Source: Psettodes erumei
Lineage: Eukaryota; Chordata; Actinopteri; Pleuronectiformes; Psettodidae
Direction: 5' to 3'
Assembly: GCA_016785225.1 (NCBI GenBank)
Contig: JAFBJZ010000861.1
Coordinates: 2,235,001-2,299,000 of the forward strand
DNA length: 64,000 nt
Part shown: piece after piece, positions 50,601 to 63,958 of the stretch
Numbering within the stretch: position 1 is the stretch's first letter
Layout: every line of letters starts with the position of its first letter
Made by a program: the position numbers and the translations under genes
The notes under the pieces: model-generated
What the model was told of the DNA's origin: nothing
The model's database searches: none
What the model saw: only the letters and a program-made list of their open reading frames with translations

Positions 50601-52639
50601 GTGAATTTTATCGGCAACAGAAGCAATAAGGCATCGGTGGTGGCAGCAATGCCTCTGAGCCGACTGGCGCGCGCGCCGCAGACGTCCTCTGTTGCTACCC
50701 GGTATGGAAATTCCAGTACGTTTTTTGGGGTACATGTGCAGGCTGAATAATTACGTGGCATTTAAAGTAATTAAGATGAATGAGGCGCCTTTATTAAAAC
50801 GAAAACGTCTGCGGCGGCGAGGCTGTGATTGATAAACCATCGATGTCAGTTGTGTTTTATGAGTCTGCCGACCTCAAGCCAGATAAATGAGGTCTGTCTT
50901 TAGGTGCTGAAAGACACTAAATCACTGTAGCTTAATGATGAAAATGACTCGCGCTCCACTGTTGCACCTAAGATTGGACTCCACCCACATTCTCTCAGTT
51001 CTGTGATTCCTCCACCGCTTGTGTGCTGCAGTTGGAGACTGTGCACCAGCACTATGAGATTCTTCCAAAAATTACTTTTTAGTGCCTTTTAAAGTAATAT
51101 AGCTCTTTAGTCATCTGTCTTTATCCTCTGTTCATTTCTGTCTCATTACTGAGTGCTGGGAGCTACTATTAAGCAGCCCATCCATCACCGCCCAGAAATA
51201 AGGTCTAAAAGGTTAACAGGAACGGATTTTCTGGAAATAGAAAAAAAATTGTAGTGATGAATGGCAAGCGCTTACCGGAATTCACTTTTTGAATTAATGA
51301 CTTGTATTTATCATATCAAAAACATCATGTTTTGGGCCCCAGTTGGGCGCTTTTCTTTCAGACCGGGCCGAGGTCTGAGACAATTTCAAAGAAGTCGCTC
51401 TCTTCTCACCACACCACACCGCGTGAGCTCCTCCAACATATCTGGGAGGGGAGAAACTGGAAATTGATTAGCTAATCTATAGCGGTGGGCTAATGTAACC
51501 GCTTTGGATCTAAACAAGCCTCACGGGTTTAAGCGCTCCGCTGGATGCAGCTCAGCATAGCGTGCCTACGAGACTGCGGATGAATGGGGCGCCTGTGTAA
51601 GCACGCACACGCATTCAGACATGTGCGGGTTCCCTCCTTTTGTCTGCTGGTTCTTACTGAGTGTGCCCAGCATGCAGGCTGCGGCGGAGCCAAGCACCCA
51701 GCTGGATGATTTATCACAGAATACTCCTTGATTATGGGAAATTAAAGCATGCTGCTTTTGGCTGGCTAATTGCTTTGATAACAAGTTCAAGCAGTTAGTT
51801 AGTGGTAATATTTTGGAGGATATGGACCTCTGAGTTGACAATTAAGCCGGAAAGAGCTGCCCAAAGTCGTCGTTTCGATTCAGTATCGCAGAACTTAAAA
51901 GTTTCCTCTCCCCTTTCCTTCAGCCATTTCTACGGTACCAACTTAAACTGCCGGTGCTGCTGTTATTGGGAGACATGACTCAAAACCATGACATGATGGT
52001 CAATAAACTCACTGTTTGGGGTTTTATAGCGATTTATAAAATCCAAAGTCGCGTCATCTAAGTCTTAAAGGTGACTTCCTGCCACAGTGTGATTAAAAAG
52101 TCATGAAGACAAACATTTATGTGTGATGTGCAATTTGTAAACAAGCTCATAGAGTGAAATTGTGAAACGCAAAACACACCCTTGCAGTGCTTTTCACCGG
52201 TGCCAAACCTCATGTGACTAAACAAAAAACAAAAAAAAGCGCAGTTTGTAAGTGTGCTTACGGTTTGTTTTTCCTGCTGTTGAAATTTGTACAACACCTG
52301 CGTGATTGTGACAGACAGACAAGCAGATGACATACATACAGAAATCAACATGAACAGTTCAACGTCGCCACTGGCGTTAGGAAAGAGTTCCAGGAGCTTA
52401 GAAACTTTTCGTGGGAGAGCAGCAAGCAAGTCAACTTCTGAAAATATATAGGACGATTAAAACTGGAGGGTGGAAACAGCCACGAGACCAGTTCTGTCTT
52501 CTTCTCAGCGGCGAAAGTTGTATTTTACTATGCTGTCTCAGGTAACTTAGGGATTGTGCTCCTGCCCTGTCAATCATACAAAATGGTGCAGTAGGCAGGG
52601 CCTTGCCTGAGCTTTTCCACCATCCCCGGTGGAGTCTCT
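47634..52639. other. Convergent bard1-vwc2l intergenic / 3' UTR region
   Basis: About 5 kb between two stop codons that face each other, so it must hold both 3' UTRs. No clear AATAAA lies near the bard1 stop; ATTAAA at 47759-47764 is a weak candidate. For vwc2l a minus-strand AATAAA lies at 50795-50790. No other gene is supported here. Confidence 0.6.
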
Positions 52640-52791
52640 CTATGACAATGACTGGCCGTTGAGGCACTCCCGCCGCAAGCACTGCGCCGGCTTCCACCAG
52701 TCTCCGTTGTGGCAGCGGCAGATGGTGCAGTCGTCCACCTTTACTTCAATTCCGGCTGGGATGATCGTTGTTCCAGCAAAGCAATTTGGAC
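52640..52791 (-). CDS. vwc2l: vwc2l last coding exon
   Basis: Joins exon 57004-57133 at a split Gly codon and encodes PNCFAGTTIIPAGIEVKVDD, then CHNGDWWKPAQC and the tail RRECLNGQSLS. The stop TAG is at 52642-52640. The end differs from human RECQGKQTV. Confidence 0.94.
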
Positions 52792-55700
52792 CTGCCGCGT
52801 GGGAGGGGAGAGAAAGACGGGGAAGAAGGAATGAGAACGACAGGAAATGGATGTGGCTCTCCTGAGAGCTTCTCTTTTCGGAGGGGTGGTGGAGTGATGC
52901 GGAGAGCTGCAGGGAGTTAGGGGAGTCAGAGCAGACGTACAGATCTTTTCACGGGCATGCACCGATGGGCTTGTTTTTGCAACACTAAAGCGCTTTTGTT
53001 AGTCTCCCCTTCTCCCTCGACATGGAGCGCTTTGCATCCTAATGCACCGCGAGCGGAGAAGCCTGCCAGGCGCTGGCTTGGCAGTACAGAGAGGCTGGAG
53101 TACAGAGAGAGAGAGCGAGAGAGAGAGAGAGAGCTGCTCTGAGAGGCAGTAGGGAGGATGGTGTTAATCACTTCAGTCTGTATGAAAAGGCCACAGAACT
53201 CCTTAGCAATTCCTTACACAGTTCCTTTCCACATACACACGCACACTGTCCTGACTTCCAAAACAATAAGGAAGTCAGATTAATTCTGACATCTGATTTA
53301 TCCTTAACGCTCTGTAGGATTTACTTGCATGGATCTCTTTTCTGTCGATAAGAATCCTTTAATTCTAAAATGGGTGCGATTGTGCACCAATGGAACACCT
53401 CGTACCCATGTATTTGATAATCTCAGCAGATAGAGAGACAGATTAGCCTGGGAACGTCTTCGGATCTGCAATCAAGGAAGCCAAAAACGCTGTTACCTTG
53501 GAGAGAATGCAGCGCATTCATTATATGTAAACACCGTCTGAAATTATTATATCTAAGCTGCGTCTCCCAGCCTCGGGGTGATTCCAGGCTGTGTATCTTT
53601 ACCTCTTACCTCTTCAGACAGAAGAGACAGAAGGTGGCAGATATTCGCCCCAGTTTCAGTCATTTAAATCAAGCAATCAGCAGCTCAGTTGGTGTGACAG
53701 TGACTTTGGATTGCTCTCAGTCTTCGGCTGTGTAAAAACCTGCCAGATTCAAGACTTCTTCTACGAGTGGCCGTAAAAAACTCATATGTCTCATAACTCA
53801 CGAAGACACAGTCGCTTTCACGGCTAATATTCACGGACATCTTAGTGTCCCGGTGAATTTGATTTAGTGTGGGCTAACTTAATGCTAGCAATGTTAATGT
53901 GCAGCAGTATGCTTAGTTGACCTGAAGAGCAAAACACCACTCTGCTCAACTGCTCCACCTCGACACACTACAGACTACAGACCTTTTTTCCCCCCGCCAA
54001 GGACATTTTGACATGTTACTGTAAGAAAAGCTAGAAGGCTTAACCTTAACCAAGTGTTTATTATCCTAAAGACTGGCAAACACGGTTGGCAACAACTCCC
54101 ATTGTTGCCAGGGTAGAAACCATAAATAAATATCCATGTGACATACACAAAGGAAGCTGTTGGCCAACTGGTGTCCCCATCCTTTGCCACAACATAGATG
54201 AGTCCCATGCTCTATTCGGACCTGATAAAAGCCCTTTGATCTGAGCTTAGAGGAGACATTGAGAGCTCGCCAAGTCTTAACTCTCATTGATCTGCCTCTG
54301 CGAGGCTGGCACAGGTTACAGGACAAACTCAGTAGAGGTTGATGAGGGTAGAGAGTGACTGGTGCTGCTGCCAAGTGTGATTGTTTATAGCCAGATAGAT
54401 TTGGAGCCGCAAGGACACAGTTTCAGCTACCTGTCACTGCCGGAAGGATGCGTGGTCACCCGTCCGAGCCTGTGATCAATTCATGGCCAATAAAATTTAG
54501 TGAAGTCAGAAAATGTTTGTCCTGTGTCAAACCTGTCTCAGCACATCGCACTCTCCCTGACTACAGATTAAGGCATGAATGCATATTAGGACTCATTACC
54601 GTCTATTTGGCAGAAATTCTTGCCTGAAGGTAAGAAATGCTTTCATAAAAACCCGCCTGCCCGAAACCTGCAATTCGCGAAAAAACTGCAGCTTGTCCAC
54701 AGAGTATGTCAATCTGAATACATTACCCAGCTGTAGACAGCTCTATGGCACTGCGACTAAATGATAGGTCTATCAAAAACACAATGACAGCCTGCAGACC
54801 GATAAAACGTGGCACATCTATAAATGACTTCATCGGATTGTACTGAAAAGACACTGCCCATTTGGAGATGACGACTTATTATCATTTCCATCATGTGAGT
54901 TATATAATTACATATATCCCCCGATGCATTTACAATATAAACTTCATGATAACGATTAGAGCTGAATCAGTCGGCCTCACTGAATGAGATAAGCACTCCC
55001 GCTGGCTGACTATTCCATTGTGCTGCCTTCCGCTTCCGAAACACCAAAGTAGACTGCACTCAGAAGCTCCATGGAAAGCATTGAGAAAAAGTTGGGACCA
55101 CTGTTTGGTGATTTGCGGGTTAATATGCACATAGAAGGTTATGACCGCGCTACATTCACTTTAAATGTTTCTCAAAAGTTGAATTGCAGTTAGGACCGGC
55201 TTGAAATATAGTAATTAATCTCGTCCTATTTTGACCCAAACATCCAGATGCGTTTTCACCTACAAATCATCAAATCAGTGATTAATGGGAGCTAATTAGT
55301 AAGGCACAAGACATTCCTCAGTAACGTTTCAGCCCACAGCAATTAGGGCCTTTAACTATCTCAGGATGAGTGGGTTCAGCCAGACCTTTCACCTGTGCTG
55401 GAACAGTGCAAACGCAGTGCTGATACCTCCAGCTGAACTTCCTACGCGGTGGAGTTTGTCTGCAGATGAACACTGAGTAACCTGTAAGACATGCAGTAAT
55501 CCGTACAGAAAATGCTTCTTCGCCTCTGAAACGAGAAACTTTTTCATATTCCAATTGGTCTATTCGCTTGGTTTATGACCCATACCAGCTTGAACTGTAC
55601 CAAACTACTTAACCGTTGTTATTGGTATTATCTTGTTTGTTATCTGGCCCTGCAAATGTACTTGATGCACAAAACACATTGGCATTTTAAACTGCTCATT

Positions 55701-57133
55701 TTGCAGTTGTTTGACACCAATGGTTGCAGCAGTTGTAGTAAAGAAAACGTCTGCCTGTCTTGCACCAGTTGTCAATATATCTGACTGGAACACACACGTG
55801 AATGTCTATCTTTCACAGTCCCATGTCCCCTTGGACAAAAATGAGATTCAGACAGCGTTCCTTCATTGTCCTCTCCCCACAGTCCTCAGCTATCCACTCC
55901 TATAGAGACTTATCTGGCTCCTAGAGCCTGACCAGACGCCCTTGGGGAGCCTAGAAACGGCAGGCCTACCCTGAAATGCCAAGGGTGTCACTGTGTCCTG
56001 TCAGCCTGGATTAGCTCTCTCCTAGCAGCTTCTGCAACCTTGTTAGTGTGGGTGGCTTTTGCTGTGCATGGATGTGTATACATGTGTGTTGCAGTGAAAT
56101 AAAGAAAGCAAGGGGGGGGATGAAGAAGAAATGAGAGGAAGTGTGAAAAAAACACAGGCGGTTGTGGTGAAAGGGGCATTTAGTATTTGCCTCAAACTAA
56201 ATTCCTCGTTTCGCATTTATAGGTCAACCAAGCGCTGCTGAGAGGAAAAAATAAATATCTCAGGAAATTTATTTCCCTTTCAAAAGGCATGCTCAGAAAT
56301 AGTTTCTCCATTTTTGGCATGGCACTTCATGTAATGAAAAGATTACATCTTATTGTTTATCAGGTTCCGTTTCGAGTACTTTCCGTTGCCAGCTCTCTGA
56401 TCATCTGAAGCCTGGATGTGAGCATTGTAAAACAACAAAATAAAAGCCTTTCATCAAACAATGCAGCACTGTTTTGCATGTGCTGTTGATACTGACCCAC
56501 AGGCAGACTTTGCTGTTGATCATCCCAGGGAGGATCACATTGCAGATGAGCAGTTACTGTACTTTTGTCATAAAGTTCCATCTGTCCCTTGGGATCAGCG
56601 AGGCAAAGGGACATCTCCCACCTCGCCTTGTAAATAACCAATGAACCATTGGAATCCTATAATTCTAAATTAGGGATTGGATGCGTGTGACAAGGGCACC
56701 GGGGCACTGGGAGATAAAAGGCTCTCCGAGGACCCATTAGTCCCTCCTACCATGCCTTTAATCAATGGGCTAATGTTTACTCTGCTTAGTGTGTCATTTA
56801 TAATTAAAAGTAGTACTGCTCATTAGTGTACAACGGGCCCAAGGTAATAATTTTAATTCATAAAACATCACTTAGATCCTCATCCTCTAAAGGTGCGGTC
56901 ATCAAATGGCGATACCGCAGATAAACTTGCCATCACTGGTTTAATGAAAATTTAATGACTTCTGAGGAATGCGCGTTGATTTCCAAGAGAGTATTGTGTT
57001 TACCGTTTTTACAGATGGGGCAGCACTGCTCCGGCTCGTACACGGGGTTGACGCACTCTGGGACGGCGCAGTCCGACACCACGCAGTGCACCTCGTTATT
57101 TGGTTCGCAGCGGCACCATTCGCAGGGTGACGG
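52640..57133 (-). CDS. vwc2l: VWC2L-like secreted protein, last two coding exons
   Basis: VWC2L is a small secreted protein of the Brorin/chordin-like group with von Willebrand C domains, mainly neural, with a reported role in BMP signalling. Only the C-terminal two coding exons are here: 57004-57133 and 52640-52791, giving about 93 residues from PSPCEWCRCE to the stop. They cover most of the second VWC domain (CEWCRC, CAVPECVNP, CCPIC) and the Cys-rich C-terminal module (NCFAGTTIIPAGIEVKVDDC and WWKPAQC). They match remembered human VWC2L except for the last dozen residues. Both acceptors follow long pyrimidine tracts. The signal peptide and first VWC domain lie right of the window. Confidence 0.93.
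52792..57003. other. vwc2l intron between the last two coding exons
   Basis: 4.2 kb. A (GA)n array lies at 53104-53133. No exon or recognised mobile element. Confidence 0.55.
53104..53133. repeat. (GA)n microsatellite, one interruption
   Basis: GA units with a single C interruption in a vwc2l intron. Confidence 0.92.
57004..57133 (-). CDS. vwc2l: vwc2l penultimate coding exon: VWC domain 2
   Basis: Starts in phase 0 at CCG (PSPCEWCRCEP) after a strong acceptor and ends CCPICKN plus one base at donor gtaaac. 43 codons with nine cysteines in VWC spacing. Confidence 0.94.
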
Positions 57134-57809
57134 CTGTGGGTGGGGGGTGGAGGGGGGGTGGAGGAGAGAAAAACAGCAAATCGAGGTTAGATGATTCGGT
57201 AGGATTCAACCTCGCGTGTGTGCGTGTGCACTCTACATGACTGGTCAGTCTAAGTAACAGCCTGCTCCTATATGCATACTTGCTGATATTTTCCAGTTAA
57301 AAATAGTTTTATTACATGCATCTCGTGCTGCCTTGACAAACAAAGAAACAAGTTAATAAATTATTCACAAAGCCAACAAAAAAAGCCTGTAGCTGACTGA
57401 GTAAAATCACTTGAAACAACAAACAAGGGAACCTATAAAGTGGTGCTCATGATATTTCGCATTTTGCTGCATTCTGCTGTGGCCCGCCTCAGGAAACAGT
57501 TGAGAGCCTTATCTTACCACCTCTCTGCAACATGTAAATCAGTGCTATGCAGCTGTCTCTGCTGCTGCCTCTTCCTTAACTGTGTCTTTACAAAGTCTCT
57601 TGACCGGAAAATGAACTGTGATGCAATTACATGGAGTGGAAAAATACTGTTTCCAAATCATGAAAGGTCAACTGTTCATCATGTTAGATTTTCTTTCTGC
57701 TCATCACGCCAGGTCTGTTCTTGCAGTGACTTGGTACTCTATGCTAACCTTCCAGAGTTAAAATTTTTTATTTTTACTTTTATATTCATATGTATGTGTA
57801 TGTTGTTTT

Positions 57810-58100
57810 TTTTAAAGGAATAGTTTGTCATTTTATGAAATACACTTCCCAAGGGTCAAATGAGAATTTGAGCTCATCCGTACGGTATACATGCAACTGT
57901 TTTATGTTTTTGTATGTATTCAACGATCAAGATGTCCCTTTAACCCATCTTTATGCTAAGCTACACTAGCCAGCTCCTGGCATCAGCTACAAATTTACCA
58001 TACAGACACCAAAGTGGTGTTAATCTTCTCATCTATCTCCTGGCAAGAAAGCAACAGAGTCTCTTTCCCTCAAACAGACGAATTGTTCCTTTAGATGCTG
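57810..58100 (+). repeat. Teleost interspersed repeat (AAAGGAATAGTTTGTCATTTT type)
   Basis: Contains aaaggaatagtttgtcattt, gaaatacacttcccaagggt, tttatgctaagctacactag and ccatacagacaccaaagtgg in an arrangement typical of a very common teleost repeat (from memory). About 290 bp, diverged, no protein. It lies in a vwc2l 5' intron. Confidence 0.7.
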
Positions 58101-59389
58101 GACGCTGTAGCTGTTTTGAAATAAGTCATTTTATTTTTCTCGTTATGCCACCAGCTATCCCAAAGGCATTAGTTTGAGCAAGGTTGCTATATTTATATCT
58201 GCTAGTGACAAACTGAATTGTAGTACGAACAGCAAAAACAAGGACAGCAATTTTTACTGTTACTAATCCAGTTTTGTCTCGAGATAATTGAAAGAACTGC
58301 AGAAATACTGGCTGCTATAATGTGACTTTTATCAGCTAATTTTGCCAGGATGCATTAAGTGGCACAAAATTGGAAGTGTCAGGCTCGTATTTTTATTAGA
58401 AGCCATGGTAGTCTGGATGCGCTGCAGCCACAAATTGGATATGAGCAACGTTTTGAGATGGCGATGGGTAAGCAGCATGCAGGGAAACAAGTGCATAACC
58501 TCTTTCCTTACTGTGGCCAGGCTATCTGTATCACCATGTGTGAAATATCAGATAGGTTGCTCTTAAACAACAATAAAAACGTTAACGGTGGATTTTGCTA
58601 GCGATCAGGCCCCTTCCAGGGAAATCAACAAGTTCAAGAACAGCGGCTACCCTCATGTGTGGACGTGTACGTGACTTGTTTGTGTCCTGGCAAAGGAAGC
58701 TGTGCTCCGTGTCCCTGCTTTAAAAGATTCACACCCCTCGTGATGTTAATGAAGATAGATTTCTTGGGCTTATTCACTGTGTCTGTTGAATATTTTAGGG
58801 TTGCCAGTCTCTGATGTATAACCCATCTCAAGGCTTTTCATTTCCAGTTGAAGCTGCACTTAAATGATAAAGGCTTTTAGGAAAATGCACACATGCACAC
58901 CCACGTCAGTTGCCCGCCGGAAATGCTGTCTTCAATTGACTTTTATTATTTATTTTCAGCAACACTTTTATGCAACACTGTTGAAAATATGGTTGTTTTT
59001 AACTGTCTTTTAACTTGATGAAGGATGTTAATCATTGAACCTCCAGATTTGACTTATTTTAAGTTATCAGAGCAACGGTGGCTAGGATGAGTGAAACCAC
59101 ACCAGAAACCCACTTTGTTTTTAGCGCTGGGAGCTGGATAGCCAAGAGGACTGTAGTTCCTGTGTGTCAAGACTCCACCACAGAGATCTTTGTTTTCTGG
59201 TCCCCTTCTCCACTCAGCCGTTGCATGTGTCACTTGAGCCGTTCCCTCAGCTTCCACACCTGGCTGCAGTTAACCTGCAGCTGCCCAAAAACTAGCGTTT
59301 AGTGGACAATTGCAGTCTCTCCCGTAACGGCCCAGCTCTCTTTTTCACGCTGGCATTCACACCAATGGCTTGGGTTCATGCACTGTAAC

Positions 59390-60138
59390 GGATGACTTAT
59401 TTTACCTATTTTATCTCAAACTGCATCCTGACCACCGGTCCACTTCTGGTCACTCCTTGTCTGCATCGGCAAACCTCTCCCTCCCCTTCAAACCAAACTG
59501 AATACTACCCAGGACAGAGCTACAGCCTTATCAAATGCACTAGTCAACATAAAATCTTCCAAACTTAAAGTTTTGGTTCACATTGCCTGTAACCAAGTAT
59601 CCCAGGCTCTGCTCTGGTTTATCACATCACACTATTTTCTCTGATTTACTTTATGTAATAGCCCTATTTGACCCTCTAGCATTAATGATCTGGTCAATAA
59701 TTTCAATAACCTGTGTTTGGTGTTAGATGCCACTGCACCTATTATGACCTGGTGAGTAGCAGCCACCAACACATCTCTGTGGATAAGATGCTATCCCCAG
59801 CAGTAAGCAGCAGTGCAGGAGGGCTGAGCGCAGATGAAAAAAGACGAAGCTCAATGATCCTTTTATACGCACGGAAGCCCCTTTGACTTGGCTCTATCAA
59901 AAAATCAAGAATGCAAGTACAGCTTACCTTTCAAAATTAATTACCGCTAATAAACACAATGCTGGAGCTCTGTTTAGCGCAATCAATCAACTTGTACAGC
60001 CTGCTCCTGCTGCTATCGCAGCCACCTCAACTGGAAATTGTGATCAGTAGTTATAATTTTCTTGTCAACAAGATCGGTAGATTCAGGACCAGCACTGTGC
60101 CCTTGTCCTCGGCTTTTGAACCACGAGTTAGTGTTTTA

Positions 60139-60179
<41 letters not shown>

Positions 60180-60570
60180 TCTCCATCTAAAAGAAACCCT
60201 GCCTTGATCTATCCATTTTGAACAATTTTAGACACGGCTCAAAATTACCTTTAATTTCCAACACACTTGAAAAACCCTTCCCTGAGCATCTTATCAAGTA
60301 GTCGAAGGGAATAACATCAACAACAAATTTTAATCTGACTTTTGCCAAAATAGCGGTTGTGAAAGTCGTTTGTTCGGGCCATCCGGGCAACTGTGTCCTC
60401 ATTCGCTCTGCTCTAATATAGGGTGCCCCAGGTGTATCCTCGGTCCTGTTCTCTTTTATATGCCTCCCCTTGGCTGTCTTGTATGTCATATCATTGTTAA
60501 CCAGACGTCACAGCTGTATTTTTCTGCTTTTTTCTCTTGCCTTACAGCAATGACCTTTGTCTCTTGCCTT
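59390..60570 (+). mobile_element. L2-like LINE remnant, internal fragment
   Basis: The plus strand carries broken LINE protein: INDLVNNFNNLCLVLDATAP near 59685, LITANKHNAGALFSAINQLV near 59937, and a VPQ...GPVLFYMPPLG-like stretch near 60423 recalling the L2 'GVPQGSILGPLLF' reverse-transcriptase motif. Frameshifts and stops separate these parts, so it is inactive. Limits are approximate. A (CA)n array interrupts it. Confidence 0.65.
60144..60175. repeat. (CA)n microsatellite
   Basis: About 16 CA units inside the LINE remnant. Confidence 0.95.
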
Positions 60571-63500
60571 ATTCAAGCTGCCCTGGCAGGTCCTCTGCTC
60601 GTACAAAATGAGGGAGCTTGTCTATTAACTATAGGCTTGGTCCAAGATCTCATATCACTCCTATTTTAGCCTCAATGCGTCTGCTGGCAGTGAAGTTCAG
60701 GATTTCTAAATAGTTTTAATCAGTTAGAAGGCCCATCACAATGTGTTTCCACGCTATTTAGCCCTTACACTACTGAGCGGCCATTTAGGTCGTCAAACCA
60801 AAACCTTCTTCTGCACATGCATATGCAAAACTACCCCCCCCCCCATCTTAGGTTGCTGTATGCTTTCTGCATTTGGAAATACATTACATTTGAATGGATT
60901 TTGGAATGCTCATTGTGTTGAAACAGGGGCCAGATGAATACAGTTTTGGCTACTTACTTTAACCAAATACCCATATAGATCTGAATCTCTATGACTTGAC
61001 AACATTTTGTCATCCTCACATGGCACGTTATAAGGCTGTGTCTGACACATATGATCTGGACTCATGTTGTAGTGACTGCATTTTTAATTCTGCAAGTTTC
61101 TAGCGATATTTGGCTCGGTCTGACAACCAGTAATTACATGAAAAGTAAAGACGAGGTATCCTAACCTTGAGCAACATGCAGTATAAAACCAATTACGCCT
61201 TACTTTACATTGATGCTGCCAGCAGCAGTAACCCAGGTTCAGTCAATTATGTTAGGTAGTAATAAATATGTCTCATCACGGAATTGGAGCAACAGTAGTT
61301 TGCCGTAATGAGATGCATACTGCGTGTTTATTGCGGCGTTTAAATGGCAGTCCAAACTCACTGGCTAGTGCGTTTACAAACACACGAGGGTGGTTTGGGG
61401 CGAATGTGTGTTTGGCCGTGTAAACATGATCTGTTTTCATAAATGTGGAGAAGCACTGATCCTGCTTTTTTATTAAAAAAACACCAGTTGGAGTGCTGCA
61501 GTAACGAGGACTTGTTAGCATCTTATCCATCTTCCTGAACATAGTGCACCATATGTGCAAACATGCGGTTCACTCTGCACTTGAGCGTGCATAAGCCACA
61601 TAGTGTCGAGTTATTTAGCTAGTCAGTAGAACAATAAATATGATGATATGCCAAACTGAAAGTCTAGCAAGTCTGACTGCAGAGGATAAATTGGATTGCC
61701 GCTTTTGTCCTTTATTACTGCTGATAAGAAGAGACTGAAACCGACTGTGGCAGAGGAATGGCTGCTCGAAACAAAAATGGGTTCATTCTTAAATGCTGAA
61801 AGAGCTCACTTTGCACAGAAATGAGAGTGGCTGGATGTGGAGGAGTCACACAGACCTGCACTGATGTAGACAATCAGAAACTGGCATATTGCTGAAATGG
61901 CGAGCAACCGCATCTCTCATGTTTTAAATGCCAGTTAGCACGATCTAATCTAACGGCGAAGCACAGACATTGAGTCACTGTAGGAGTGGCACAATTAGTC
62001 TAGCGGATGGGAACGGATCTAGCTCACGCCAATTTTGATTCATATTTGATCAGCTGCCAAACATACAGCGAGGAAGTTGGTCAAAAACATCAAAATGGGA
62101 ACAATTATACGCTGCTTTAATAGAGGCTGCATCTGGCGCAGATACAGTTTCCCCCTCATAAAGCATGTTACTATCTTTAGAGGATATAGAAGGACATGAT
62201 TAGATATCATATAGTTGTCCTTAAAGTACAGATTAATGATGCGTGACTAAATCTGCTCAAGCTTTCATTTGTTTCTCTTATCAAATGCATTGCCTCGAAG
62301 AGTGGCTGCTGGTTAATTGTAGGAATAAATTGGAATTAAACTCAACATAAGAATTAACATATATTATCCATGTGGTTTGAGCCGATGCAGCCAGTGCTTA
62401 AAAGAAATTGTTAACTGAGATTATTTGTTGTCTCCGGCTCACATTCATTTTTCGTATTGTAGAATTGATGAGAATTGGGGAGCTGGCTTCCTGACGTTCT
62501 GAATGCAATATTGAGAGTCATCCAGCGGTGATTCTAAATCTCCCAGATACCACTTCATCCATATGGTGTTAATGCGCAAACAAGAGGACTGGCTACCAGA
62601 GACAGTGTTGTTTATTCACATCAAACGTTGGCCTTTAAAAATAAATAAACTCAAAGCTGAAGTGCCATTTCTCTGAAGGTTTATCTGCCACGTTGGCTGT
62701 ACTGATGCAGCTCAGGTCGAAGCCTGCCACTGCAGCTGCTTCACGGGCACACGTATATTAGAATTGCAATTTGAAAAAGAAAACCACTTCATGTATTTAT
62801 GACACATTGCAGATTCGCTCAGTGCGTTCAAGGGTGCCTGGTGCGTCCTTTTGTGTAAAGAGGATCAGTCATGCCTGAGCTCAGACTTACAAAAGAAAAT
62901 GGAGCAGCAGCGCTGAATTTAGACGTTCTGCCAGATGTTTTAGGTGTCCCCATCTTATCTGCTGGCTTTTAGAGTCATTCGACATGTCAAGCCTTTTTAT
63001 TGCCACCCTGAGACCAATGGAGATGGGACAGGGAAGGAATGAATAGTCAAATAACCTTCAGCTGGGGCACGTGGTAATCCTGCCTGGACAACAGGGTCAC
63101 AGAAAACTCACCCATGCGGTTAATAGGAGTGACGTGAATGGATTGACACTAGAAATGCATGCTGCCGTTGTCCAACTTAAAATAATAGTTTGTCGGGTGC
63201 TCGGGGATGCTAAAACACAGATATTTTAATTTCAAGTTCAAAAAAAGTTGGCACTTTTGCAATAATTTCTAACATTCTGGACCCCTGTTGCTTCTGGCAA
63301 ATTGGATAGGAAAATCAATTCAAGCAATCATTTTTACAGCTTTTATGGCGTTTTGGGTTTTTTTTTTAAATCTCCTACATGCCAGTGCTAAAAAGCAGAG
63401 ACACTAATTACCATTGAGTGCGATGCGTAAGCTGCACATGTAAGTATACATCCGTGCTGTTTTAAATGAGTTATTGTTGTTGTCCGTGCATGGGCTTTCT

Positions 63501-63859
63501 CAGTATGTTTTTTTTATATATTTAAGGTGCACTAAAGGCGTTTGTCACACTGGGTGGGCAATTAATAGTTTCGAAAGACAAATTCCAAACAACAGTATTT
63601 TCTATCCTGTGTATTGGAGCATGGCGGTAAAAAAGCAATAGCGTTTTTGTTTTTTTTTTTTCTCTGAAAATGAAATTCCCTTAACACTGAAGCCTTCCTC
63701 TTCAACTGCACTGGATAGATTAGTGCTTGTCTCGTAGGGATTTAAGGAAAGATTGGGGGGGGGTGGACGTGGGGGGGGATCGCAGGAAGCACGGACGGGA
63801 TTGTTCACATTTGAGTTCACATCCCAGCCCTGGCCTGTCGATCTGGGATCTGAACTCAC
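60571..63859. other. vwc2l 5' intron, unannotated stretch
   Basis: 3.3 kb with no recognised exon of vwc2l (its first VWC domain and signal peptide were looked for on the minus strand), no RNA gene and no clear mobile element. A C run lies at 60834-60844. Confidence 0.5.
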
Positions 63860-63958
63860 CCTATAGCTCCTGGTTCTTGATTGCAGCTGCGCTGAGGACA
63901 GAGGCACGCCGACAGCCGTGCTGGGCGGGCTGGTCCCTTCCTCATCTGATGGGAAACC
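63860..63958 (-). other. Candidate unassigned exon, minus strand
   Basis: A 99-bp segment bounded by acceptor cacctacag and a full-consensus donor GTGAGT. It is open for exactly 33 codons in phase 0 (GFPSDEEGTSPPSTAVGV then PLSSAQLQSRTRSYR). No match to VWC2L or SPAG16 as I know them. The pyrimidine tract is weak. It may be an alternative exon of vwc2l or of another minus-strand transcript, or chance. Confidence 0.3.
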
